Assembly (NCBI RefSeq): GCF_947623445.1
Contig: NC_135246.1
Location: 12,445,856 to 12,509,855, forward strand
Direction: 5' to 3'
Source of the DNA: Clavelina lepadiformis
Lineage: Eukaryota; Chordata; Ascidiacea; Aplousobranchia; Clavelinidae
DNA length: 64,000 bases
Below the pieces are notes generated by a model. That model was not told the DNA's origin. It ran no database searches and saw nothing but the letters and a program-made list of their open reading frames with translations. Positions 26,542-38,500 of the stretch are shown in pieces (position 1 is the first letter of the stretch; every line of letters starts with the position of its first letter). Both the position numbers and the translations under genes were made by a program.

Positions 26542-29026
26542 TCATCGATTGTGTTTGAGGAATTTGTTTTTAAAAAGCTTCTTAGTTGCTTCACTTATCT
26601 GACTTGATCCTAAATTATACATCAAAGGGTTCATGCATTCGCTTATTCGCAAGCACAGATACGACGTCACACCGAACAGGTAATCGTCCAGGCAACTTTT
26701 GTTTTGTTTAGGTGTACCAACTGACCACGACAAATAAGCAGTAACCGGCACATAACCGAAGAAGTAAGCTAAAGCAATTAAGGCAAGTTGAATGAAGGCT
26801 TTTTTTTCTGTTGCTCCAGACACGAAACCGCGTCTATTTCTTGAAGTGTTGCTTTGAAAACCGAGGTTGTTTCGAATTGAAATAGACAACGAAACACTGT
26901 TTGTGATTGCAAGTCGTCTTTGACTAGATGGGGTTATGTTCGGCGTTGAGTTTGTATCAAGTGCATACGTATTCGGTATGACGTCAACTTTGAAAGCAGT
27001 TCCTCTTATTGAGTCAATTCTGTCTTTGCTTATCTTGTTGTTCACGCTGTTCACGTAGCGCTTCCTCCAGCTAAAAGAGAACTGCTTGTTAATTATACTG
27101 AAAATTGAACAAACTCTGAAATGTTCTAAATTCTTGTTTAACTTATAAGCTTTTATGATTTTGTTTTTTTATTAGTTAATATGATAAAGCTTGTCATTTT
27201 TAAAGGCTATTTAGGCCTAAGTAGTAAAGTCTATTTACGTTATTTTAGCACATGTTTAACTATAAGTAATAAGTTATAAAATATGAGGTTTCATCAAAAT
27301 ACCAATAATATTATATTTAAATTCGGCAAAATCACCTTCTTTTCTTTCGAAGAACATGAACTATGAGCAGGGTAAAAATGACAATAAGAACCTCAGGTAA
27401 GTAGAACATCACTGCATTGACAACATTTATGTAAGTGTAATATTCATCGATGCGATTACTATCTACTGAACAGGATGGCCAGCATGTACCTCTTGGCTCT
27501 AGTCCTTAAAACAAATGGTTAAAGCATTGGCAAAAATCGCAATCAAACAAAAGCTCTATTTTAGTTCAAAGTTTCACAAGTACAGTATAAAGCCATTACA
27601 TTAGCCGATATGTGTAAATGCTCAGTGCATATATTGAGGTTCTGTTCTTCCATTTTCTAGTAACCAACCTCTTTCAAAATCGACGCTCATCAACAATCCT
27701 AACGGTAAAGCAGTGCCAATGGATATGAGCCATAGAAAACAAACATAAACAAAAACCATTCTCGTCGAGATCTTTTTAATTCGGAATGGGGCCATCATGG
27801 CGACACATCTAAGAGCCGCAAACGACACGATATGTAGTGATGTCACGTAGTTGGTAGTGAAGTCACACACCCAATAGAACTTGCCTGTTAAGCACATGCT
27901 TTAGTCAGGTAATAATAATTAATCATTCATCAAACATGCAATATACTGAATGTGCTTTTCTGTTTTGAGTAAATTAGGCGCATCTTGAATTGCTATTACG
28001 TATAAAGAAACACTATAAATTTAAAATTTCCAGAATTTGACAAATTTTAACAGCGGAACGGACGCGATGGAATAAATATTTGGCCGGAAGGTTATCAATG
28101 GGCTATAGCCGCTATAGCGTCAAATATTGTGTTAATCGCCAATTCTGGTTAAACAATAACCAATTTTCGGTTATAAATCTGGTCAATTACGTAGATCGTT
28201 TGTCTGGAGTAGAGCTTCGTGCCAATAACAAGACGTAAACAAACATGAGTAAGCTGGGTAAACAGCAGAGTTAAATGTATCTTACAGTTGTGGAAATCTG
28301 TAGCTGAATTTAAGGTTGTGCATTACTCACCGTCTCACAGAACATGGCGCAATAATTTATTGTTACCCTATTACGTCATATTTATACACCATATCCCAGA
28401 AAATGCTATGACCCTAAAACAACAGAAATACTTACAAGCTAGATTACCCCACTCCCATTTTTCAAATCCCCAAGTTCTTCGATAGAGCCACAAGGGAGAA
28501 CAGATTAGAGCCGAAATTAGATCGGACAGGCAAAGACTGGCTATGAAGATGTTAGCCTTTGTGTGAAGATGTTTATTTAATGAAATGACCACTGCTGTAG
28601 AAAGAGTCCCGAACGTTCCAACTACGAGGAAGATTGCGATCAAGACGGTAATGACGACGTTTGACACAAATGACGCCAGTAAATGATCTAAAAAAATACA
28701 ACAACGTTTTCCAGAGTTGTAATCTTGCACGTGTGCTATATAACGTGACTTGCGCTCATTTCGCTGTATAACGATCAGCTGGCTACGCTGGGTTGATTTA
28801 GACTAGATTAGTTACTAGTGACTACCTACATGTAACAGAATGTTTACACCTGTAACATACACTTGTTTATAAATGTAAGCGGCGAGTTCTCCGGCTAACA
28901 TCGTACTTATCTTAGCACGTATACGAACTCGGTATACACACTTCCTTGATAACAATAATTACCTTGATGCTGTACTGGATCTGTAAATGTGACGTTTGAA
29001 GTGGTCCACACTGCTGTGGTCGGCAT
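26542..29026 (-). CDS. class A (rhodopsin-family) GPCR 1, 5 exons, 409 aa
   Basis: Seven-transmembrane receptor at the cell surface; its ligand is unknown. Exons (minus strand): 29026-28963, 28687-28436, 27884-27669, 27504-27336 and 27070-26542 (stop); phases close to 410 codons. Residues 11-13 (NVT) are an N-glycosylation site. TM2 carries SLCLSDL, the first extracellular loop TWGFEKWEWG, and TM3 starts at conserved Cys106. The arginine 25 residues later (Arg131, position 3.50) lies in L-R-C, not D-R-Y. Loop 2 has the partner cysteines (GTCWPSC). TM6 reads GYVP where CWxP is usual, after a roughly 100-residue third intracellular loop. TM7 has NPLMY. The exon 2 donor interrupts the TM3 cysteine codon. 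The closest relative is the neighbouring copy at 30.8-32.4 kb. I do not recognise a named subfamily. Confidence 0.85.
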
Positions 29027-30786
29027 GTTGGTCTTTGAAAGCTTCAGTCTTGTACTTTACGGTTATATTAAAAATTTAATTTTGCCTATAACTGTGCAGT
29101 TCGTCCACGCAAAAAATACTACAATACTGTAGTAAAGTATTCACGATATGTTTACCGTTCGGCTATAGTTCTATACAGATTGCTCACAGAGTGTAAGGTA
29201 TATAGAAAACACGAACTTCCCCTTTTAAATTCGCGGCATATTTACAGCGAGGAAGACCAGTTATTTGCTTTTGCGTAAAATGTTTACTTAGACATCCCTG
29301 GAAAAACAACGTTTCTCCAAAACCAATAATTTCAATGAACGGAAACAAAAAATCGAATGGTTTTTTCAACGCCTACTGTTATACAATATGGCTATGTATT
29401 TAACGCGTAAGCAACTATATAGATGAAGGATTTCGGGAAATTGTTAGTTAATCTTTGCTTCCACTCTATATGACTTGTATTAATGCAACTTTTTGAAAAG
29501 AGATTTTGTGGCTGTTACTGATTTAAGCTGAAATTTACTAAGCTGTTGATTGCGGTATAATGTGTTTTCTCTTTTATAACCTACCTAAGTGTATGTTTAT
29601 TATCGCGGAATTAACAAATTTGTTGCATAAAATAAAAAAACATTTACATGTTGCTTCGAAAAATTGCGGTCTATAGATATGTATATATATTATTTTCGAC
29701 TTGGCGGCTTACTACCGAACCATGTAAGCTAGTACTAGGTGGGTGGCATTGGGTCATGAACCCCTTCACGAACTGAACTTTTTCGGGTCATTGACCTTTT
29801 TACATCATTATTTTTAGCGCGTTAAGATTGTGTGGGTATGTGAGGCCCTTTTAATACCAACAACGAAACCATGGGTGCAGTAAAGGGAACCATTAATTTC
29901 CCCCGAAAGAAAATGACTTAACTTAATTTTTATAGGATTTAACAGCCAAAGTCAAACATTTTTCTTGTTCTTGGCTTGGAGTAGAGTCGTAAGAGATTAA
30001 ATACATGGTAACTTGTCAAGATCTAGTTTACAAGCTGAAAAGAGCTTTGATGCCTGGTGATTAAAATTTCTCTTTCTAATATATTTTCGTGTGAACGCAA
30101 ATGATCGAAATTATTTGTAATAAAAAACCCATTATTAAATCAATGCTATCAATGTTTTTCACCGTTTATACACGTTTACTTATATACTTAATAATTATTA
30201 ATAGGTTAAGAACATTAACCTATATTCTACTTACTTAAAATTTCAAATTTATTCAGAAATATGGAAATATCAACAATTTTAGATTTTCACTTACTATTTC
30301 TTATGTAGGCGTTATATAGTAAGACATAGATAGTCTAAAATTATCTGTTTTCAGGCCTATATGTTATGAACTAAATAAATACAGTCTGCATTTCTTAAAG
30401 AAATTATATAGGCTAGATTGCGAAATTTGTGCAGTTTTTCGCCGAGTAAGCATTTTTTTTTATACCGTCTACTTTACCAAGCGGCTTATCGAATTTTTCT
30501 TTGAACAATTTGAAACAAAATATTTTGTCAATGACACATGTAGCCTATATTACAATCATGGTGATGTGCACGCGGGCTGCCTAAGTAATTAAGTAAAGTA
30601 TATACGACAAATAGTTGCGCATTACAATATAAACTTAAAAAACACATCTACATTGTACGTTCTTATAGCTTGATTCAAAGATCATTGTCACATCAGTGTT
30701 TGTGAAAAGTAAACAAAGACGTAGCCTACATCGACCAAAAAGTCGATATATAGCTCTAGGTATGCAAAAAAACGTCTTTATACAAG
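29027..30786. other. spacer between the two GPCR genes
   Basis: No gene is supported. It should contain the promoter of GPCR 1 and the 3' UTR of GPCR 2, but no clear TATA box or AATAAA was tied to either. Confidence 0.4.
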
Positions 30787-32356
30787 CTACAAAGAATTTC
30801 TTCGAAATAGTTTCCGAAGAAACTGTTTGGTCGCTTTCCGGAGATTGGTAGAAGCCAAGTTATACAAAAACGGATTCATGCACTCCCCTGTCCTTAAACA
30901 GATGTAAGAGGCAACTCCAAACCAGTAGTCAACGGCATAACCCTTTGATTCTGGGGGCACGGTGGAAGCCCAAATAAGATATATTGAAAAAGGAACGTAA
31001 CTTATCATGAAACCAATGATTATAACCGTCAGCTGCGCAAAAACGGTTCGTTCGACATGGTTAGGATCGTTGCCCTTTTGATCCATCTTGCTTTGCTTCT
31101 TCAATCCAATGCGATCTGTTTTTGATTGCTTCCTTGTCACCTGAGCTGTCTTATTTGTACTCCTGTTGCTCTGCTGCTGGGCATGTGACACGGAGCCATC
31201 GCTTTGCTCATCGTCGTCATGATAGTTGGATTTACTAGCAGCAGACTCGAGCTCTTTTATAGAACTAGTCCAAACTTGACAGTGCTTTTTCGTGTCAGTG
31301 AATTTGCAATGCCATCTGATAAAAGCATAGTTATTGCACACAACTTACAGTCCAAGGTTAAGTTGTTTTACTGTAACTTATACACTATGTTCTTGGTAAT
31401 CCAACTCACGTACTTCTTCCTACTGTGTATTTCCCTAGCGATTACTATCGACAAGATTATCGTGACGAGTTCCGGAAAATAAAATAACGAAGGGTCAATG
31501 ACAGCAAAGTAGAGGCTGTATTCATCAACGCAACAGTTGTTTCTGTTTATAATGGAACAAGATGGCCAGTTGTTTCCGATTTCGTCGTTTTCTTCATGAA
31601 ATACGGGCAATTGTAAAATATTTGACGAGAACAAATGGTTTGAAAACTTTTCAACACTTACCTCGTTGAAATTCGACGCCCATAATGAGACCTAATGGGG
31701 AAGCAATTGTAAGAGCAACCATCCAAAGCAACGTTAAGCAACACAGCACCATTTGCTGGGTAATTTTGACTATAACATACGGCCACCTGACAGCAATGGT
31801 GCGCAGAAAAGCAAACAGAACAATGTGCAAGGATGTGGTGTAACTGGTTGTAAAATCGCTCACCCAATAGAATTTACCTGCAAAATAAATGCATTTACCG
31901 AATGAAAAATGGTCATTCACGACGATACGCCTATGCTATGATAAACAGCACGTTTATATATAAACTTGTATAAAAAAATTTATAAGATCTATAAGGCTTT
32001 ACCACTGGCAGTGATGCTCAAGCAAATATATGTTTTACAGCTTTTACGAAAATGTATTATCGTTCGAAGAATTTAGGTTATTTAGAACAATCGATAAAGA
32101 TAATTACACATGAAATCTCCCCAGAGCCATTTGTCGAACCCCCAGGTTCTTCGATATATCCATAGCGGCGAGCAAACGACGGCTGAAATTAGATCGGAAA
32201 GGCACAAGCTAAACACAAAGAAGTTTGCTTTTGTATGCAGATGTTTATTGATGAAGATGACGGTCATCGTGATGGAACTGCCACAGCAACCGACCACCAA
32301 CAGGAAGCCCAACCACACAGTTACGACAAGATTACCTTGGAAGGACGGGTGGTGAA
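30787..32356 (-). CDS. class A GPCR 2, tandem paralogue (first exon not found)
   Basis: Exons (minus strand): 32356-32108, 31877-31662, 31591-31414 and 31315-30787 (stop). Exon phases equal those of GPCR 1, and two exons have identical lengths (216 and 529 bases). Motifs: SLCLSDL in TM2, RRTWGFDKWLWG in loop 1, the TM3 cysteine codon split by the intron, L-R-T in place of D-R-Y, NNWPSCS in loop 2, SYVP in TM6 and NPFLY in TM7. The third intracellular loop is rich in Ser, Gln and Lys. A first exon like the 64-bp exon of GPCR 1 was not identified; reading through the acceptor gives an ATG at 32423, which I consider less likely. The ligand is unknown. Confidence 0.8.
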
Positions 32357-34059
32357 CTGTGGTAACAAAAAACGTGAAACGAAAAGTAAAAGAATAAATA
32401 GCAATAAAATCTGTCTCGAACATTCAAGCAATTGCAAGGTATAATTAAATGTTATAATTTTCGTATAAAAACGTGACAATGACCTTTATCGTGATCGCTT
32501 CTTGTTAAAACGTTTGAAGTGTTCATTTCTTTTGATCTAGACGTCCAAATGAAGTTGATTTACTATAATTAATTTTCGCAGCTGTCGCAATTGCCAACGG
32601 TTGATTTATTGTGGCTGTAGACTTATGCATGCATATCGCTTATCGGATTTTCGTCATAGAATTGACGCACATTGCAAATAAGTCAAAATTATTTCTAACA
32701 ATTTGCCTAAACAATTTGATTTGCTCACTTCCAATGGTCTAAACTTGTGAAACTTTTGCGAATTTTGCTGGTAAGGCTATACTTTATGCATGCGATTCTA
32801 CTGTTCAATTATTTCTGAGCTTTATGTTCGTCTAAATAGGCTATATATCCTGTGAACAACATAAAAGTATAGTTTCTGCATTATATAAGTTGGTCATTCT
32901 ACGCATACATGGTCTTTAGTTGCTTATTTTCACATGCTTCGCGTCGAAGGTTTCATTTAATCAATCATAGTCAATTTTTCATGCCCTTTGTTGCAAGACA
33001 AATGGAATGACTGTTACGCATGCAAAACTTGCCATTCGACATTTCACAGTATTGGAAAATCAATAACGGAGACGTCTCACTCCCTAGAGACAATATTATA
33101 GATAAATATGTTAAACAAACTCCTTTATTCGCATTACTTTAGCTTGCGGGCACTTATAATGACCAAAACGTTCGATTTATAAAATACCTGATACCTTTGC
33201 TTATTGTAGACATTGCAAACCACCAAGAATAAAATGAACCTCTTTTACCCAGGTTAGAACTTTTGTATATGGCTAAAAATTGCGCTATATAGGCTATATG
33301 TTCCATTCAATATTTTTTTCCATTTAACGTTTGCAATGTTTGAGTTAAAAAGACACCGGTTAACTTTCATGTGCAATGACATGCTACGTTTACGGTTTAT
33401 GAGTCGCACTACTGCATACATATATAGTAAGCTATATCATGAATTATTATCGACCAAATTGTTCTAGGCTTATATATTGTACTCAAGTTTATGTAAAAAC
33501 CGGCCAAAAAATCTTGGCGATAAGTGTATAATATAACTTTGCTTTTCACCAGCATTCGCAATTTTGTAGCTAGAAAAAGAAGAGCGTAAAAAGGACAGAA
33601 AAATAAGTAGTCTAGTGCGCTACTTGTCCTGTGGGGCTACTCATTAGAAAGTAACAGCGCTACTAAAAAGGCGCCATAAACCTACTGCCCAGCAATCCAA
33701 ACGTCAACGCTCTTTTAGTCTTTATCTTTTTGGTTGTTGGTATGATGTTTTAACTAAAGCCTGAAGAAAGTTGTAAGCCTGTGATAATTATGCGTCTTTG
33801 CATTGCTGCATCTTTTTCACTTCCTACTCTCCACAGTTGTGGAACAATTAAAGCAACAGATAGCCAACGGACGTTCTATTTTTCCTTGAATAATGCGTAT
33901 AGGCCAACCTGTCTTGATCCTGACATCAGAATATTCCTAACCATCTCAAAAATACGCTAAGCCAATCTTCAAAAATTACCCCCAAAATACAGGAATGGTC
34001 AACAAGCTTTAGATTGTACGATGCTGTCTGCCTGTCTGATATGTAGCCTAGTACTAATG
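32357..34059. other. spacer upstream of GPCR 2
   Basis: The missing first exon of GPCR 2 may lie here but no ATG-plus-donor candidate with the right phase was found. An imperfect inverted motif (aagagcgt ... acgctctt) spans about 33580-33720. Otherwise I see nothing. Confidence 0.4.
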
Positions 34060-35290
34060 ATAATCCGCTCGGAAGCGGGTCGTGGTTGACCCCGCAAGTA
34101 AGTTTTTAAAAATCCCGCTTTTGTCCACTCCGCCAAAAATGTTGGGTTTCACTCCTGAAAAATCGCTTTAAAACGACTCGAAATATTGGCTAATAAACCT
34201 GCATATTTATACTTGCAGCCAATACCTGGCAATTGGTGGTGTACAACTTTAATACGCTGTACACAACGATTTTGAAACACCGTATAGCTGCCTATTACAG
34301 TATATGTTTCAATTTTTACGTAATTTTCTATGATATGGTATAGTATGGTATAATCTTTATCCTCAGACTGAGGAAAGTCTTTGCTTGACTTAAACCCGGC
34401 CTTGATTCCATATCGCTCGAGCCCTGGTTCAGTGTTCCCTCTAAGGTGCGCAACTGAGCAAATGCGCAGTACCACCAGACTATTTGCGCAGTAAAATCTC
34501 ATTCTTGCGCACTTGCAATTTCCAAATTTAAAAGTAAAATGATCTTCAACAGTATTTTTGGACAGAACGCTTCTGCGCTTATCGCATTTATACCGTGTGC
34601 TGATGCACATGAGCATACAAACATACAGTACCTTTTTGTTACATCACAATCCTTTGTCTTTGCTTCACAAACACTCCACACTCGTGGATGCAACTAACTT
34701 TATTCTTTAGCTTGCAAAAGATTTTTATTTTCCAGTTTCGACTCTGAAGACTGGTTTTACTATTTACAGTAATTACATTTTCTAAACTGAGCGAATATTT
34801 ATCCAAGTTAAATACAGACCTACCAGTGAGATGTCTATTCAAGGAAACGAAGCTAAAAAAAGGAAGACTGAATTTAGAGAGGAATGGTTAAATACAGCAG
34901 TAGAGTGTGTGACACTAAATTACAATGATGATACCGGAAATCAAGTTGGTAATTCACAAAGTTGGTAATTCATTTTAACTCAGCATTAAAATGCTCATGC
35001 TCACTAAATCAAATATTTGCTCAGCGTAAAATTTTCTTAGAGGGAACACTGCCCTGGTTACAAAACTAGCTTTTGTGCAAAGTGCGATTGTCATACATTT
35101 TTTGATATTTTGTTAAATTACCCCTATTTAGTACTGTCCACCAAGTTCACTGAACAGGAGCAAGCGTCGTTAATGCCTTACCCAAGAGCATTACAAATTA
35201 CAACGGTGGCCGCCACTAGTATCGAACAGGAACACCAGCCACATTTATTACGAACCCGAGCTGGACAACGCTCAAAACACTAGGCGACTG
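34060..35290. repeat. old dispersed repeat, copy 1 (split by a hAT insertion)
   Basis: The parts at about 34060-34421 and 35060-35290 resemble 55200-55930 in the same order. Shared pieces include gctttaa.acg.ctcgaaat, gcgattttga.ac.ccgt, ctcga.gccc.ggtt and ctagc.tttgtgcaa. The 622-bp hAT element interrupts this copy. Open frames in the repeat (155 and 100 codons on the minus strand in the two copies) share some residues but no known domain; I do not call them genes. Confidence 0.6.
34430..35051. mobile_element. hAT-type non-autonomous element, 622 bp
   Basis: The termini cagtgttccctctaa and ttagagggaacactg are perfect 15-bp inverted repeats. They are flanked by identical 8-bp target duplications, ccctggtt, at 34422-34429 and 35052-35059. 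Eight-base duplications and ends beginning CAG are hAT hallmarks. No intact transposase is encoded. The duplication and inverted repeats show no mismatch, so the insertion is probably fairly recent. Confidence 0.9.
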
Positions 35291-35339
35291 TTGGCCATAC
35301 TAGATGACTGTATAATTATTTCATTACGTGAAAGTTAAC

Positions 35340-35545
35340 ACATTTCAAACAACATGCTAAACATGTTTAAGCTAACTTGTTTCAAATAACATTTGTTTTT
35401 TCTCAAAGCCAGAAAGAATTAAAAACATTGTATTTAACATTACAACATTTTGTATAATTAAATGTCTTCACAAGTGTTTTACTTCATTCTGGCTTTGAGA
35501 AAAAAACAATATTGCTGTTTTAAAAACGTTAGCTTGTTCGATAAA
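35340..35545. repeat. foldback (inverted) repeat, ~200 bp
   Basis: The inner arms ttttttctcaaagccagaa (about 35399-35417) and its inverse ttctggctttgagaaaaaaa (about 35489-35508) pair over roughly 20 bases. Outer segments (taagctaac left, gttagctt right) extend the symmetry imperfectly. The loop is about 70 bases. Confidence 0.6.
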
Positions 35546-38500
35546 ATGTTTATACCCACTCTGTGGCACTGGCACAAACATGTGCTACGTAAAATGCAGC
35601 TTCACCCAATAAAAGTTATGTTGCATTTTTTCCTAGATTTAATTTTTTTTTTTTTGGTAGGAGAGGATGATTAGATTTTAGCCAATAATTAAATTACTCA
35701 CAAACAAAGAAATGCGGTGAAAGGCAATGAATGAGGACGTAAAAACGCCTATGGCTCAAAAAATTGGGTTCATTAGTGGTACATGGCGTAATAGCGCCCA
35801 CCGAAATACGTTAGTGATTCTAAAACAATAAACGTCCCATCACAAATGTCAAGTCGTATTTTTGTCTATTGCTAAATCATACAAATGTACATAATCCAAA
35901 AAAGTGTAATACAGTAATAAAAGAACCGCATAATGGAAACAGTAAAGCAAATCAAAAATTAAAAAACAAAATTAAATTTCTCAAAGTTGGATTTGTTTCA
36001 CAAACGGGGTTGCGACCATACATATCTTATGTTGCGACCCATAGTTTGATCACAGATACTACATTAACATGTATTAATGTAGTATCTATGGTTTGAGAAC
36101 CTCTGATAACATAAACCACACTTAGTCATGATTAGTTGGCAAATTCTGTTTTGTCAATTTCTTTCAGTACCTCAGTTGGATTAGTTCCCTCAGTTGGCTA
36201 GTCTTGGTCTTCTGGTTTGTTCTTTGGTAATGTATTTACTGTCAAGTGATGTGATGGTGTGACGAATTGCAAGATAAAAGGCAGATGTGTTTTGCCATCA
36301 TACGGTATCGTTTATTTTTCTCGAAAAAACTTTGCAATAAGAGCGCTTTTTTTCTTACTTAAATGTTAACCTAACCTAACCTTAATCTCTATAGGCCTAG
36401 CCTAGTTATAAGTACCCAGTAAATATCCCGGTTAAGTCTACGCAAAAAATTATCAAAAAATCTAAGCCAAATTTATTCAACTCAGCAATTAATGCAATTA
36501 AATGCATTATCTTCTTAATTAAATTTGTTGTGTGATTACACAAAGGTTTACTTAGATTAGCAAATTTACGCATATGCCTGTCTGTATTTTATGGCAGGAT
36601 TTGCCGAAATCTCTGGTGTGCAGTCCCGGTAACTCAAGTGTGCCGGTGTGCAACGCCTTATAGGCCTAGTCAAGTGTCAATATTTCTGTCAATATATAAA
36701 TATAAAAATATATAAATTTACCTAGATCCTAACATAACACTTTATCAAACAATCCTTGGCATGAGCATCTTTTTTCCGTATGTAGAAATTTCCATCTTGC
36801 AACGAGCAGTATTGTCATCTTCCAAAGATTATCATTGGTGTGCATTCTTGCTGTACAAACTCGGGCTACTCAACAACGTCCTTCCTTAGTGCTATGGCCA
36901 CCAGAAACCGGGCTCTTGCCCAGGATGGTTTTTTTGGTGGGTTTCTTTTCCCATCCACTGATGTACTGCACTGAAGCAATTTTCATTCATCAGTTGTTTG
37001 AACACACCACCTGCTCGTCTGCCTAATTTTTGCTTTTTCAACTTGTGTTTTATCGATTTAACTAGTTTTAGGTTTAGTGGCCGGGCTAGTTATTACCAGT
37101 AAATATCAACGTTATTTCTCTGGAGCACGTTGTAAGCTATTTCGGCTTTGTCACTTTTTCCTGTTCATTGGCGCGTTTTTGTAACAACCGGTCTTGAATT
37201 TTTGTTCACACCAGGCGTTTGGCGAAAAATAAAATGATTGATAATATAATTGATTGATTGAATCCTGTTGGCCGATAAGTTTTCATTTATTCTCATCAAA
37301 ATTTAGAGGCAGGGTCATAACCACAACTGCTATCGCTATTGTAAAATAGCCTCTGCTGTTTTCCAATAGCGCCCTGCTACTGCTTGCTGACTCAGTAAAA
37401 GACAAGTTGCTGTTCGTGACGTGATCAGTAGCAGGTTGGTTTTCCAACAAAGTGAGCACCTGCCGGCTGATATAGATTTTTCCCAGAAAAACATATATTG
37501 ATTTTTAGAAAAGACTATTGTATTGTTTATGTTTTGTTTAAAGATTGGTTGTATGGGTGAGGATAACATAATTATGTAATTTATGATTACATCTTGATAC
37601 TTTTTACATTTACTGAACAGTAAACAGTCAATAGCTGGGCGTTATTTGAAAACAGTTGGCTGCTGTATTACAATAAATGCCGTTTTTACGGTAACGCTCC
37701 TGCCTCTTTAAACTATTAATCAACAACTACATGATGGCTGATGCCACCAATTGCTGGATGCTACTAAAAACAGCATGCTGCAATTGGTGACGTCACAAGA
37801 AAATTTTAGCATGTGCTCAGTTAAAACTGCTGTTGGAAGTTTGGCCTATCATTATAGCTGAATGAAGCCAGCCATAGTTATTCATCGCGCTTCAATAGTT
37901 CTAAACATTTTGCTATGTTTGCTTGGAGCTTTTTCCCCGCTATGATTAGACCTAAAGATGTAAATAAAATACAGACTGGCAATTTCTCGATATATAACAT
38001 GTGATCTCCGACTGCAATTTTTTAGTATGCCATCTGTAACCAAACAATTTACATGGGTAAAATACATGAGCCGCACACCCAGCTATTTGCTACAGAATTA
38101 TTACGGTGGTGAGGATTGCAGTTTATAATCTTCATGTTATCCATATAAACCAATAAATGTTCCTTGTGAATTATGTTTCCAAATTACACCTTGGAAATAA
38201 GAACAGACCAGCTCTACAATAGATGTGAATCTGGTAACTCAAGTTAATCACATTATTGGAGATGAAAATCAACTCACAATCCAATTGTAGTCGTGGGTAA
38301 AAACAAATGAAACAGTTAATGCTTCGTATGTGATGCTGTTGGAGAGAAAAATATGATTTATTCCGCACAAGCCCAGCTTTTACAAACTGTCAATACATAA
38401 TGTTTCATCTAACCACAATATAAGTTTGAGACCTTGAAAATTTTAAAGGCATTTGCATTCAGCATTCTAAACAACAAAAAGTCCAATTTGTTACAAACTT

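Noticed and set aside
34149..34616. 155-codon minus-strand open frame
   Set aside because: It spans the old repeat and the left end of the hAT element, so it is a fusion of unrelated repeat sequence.
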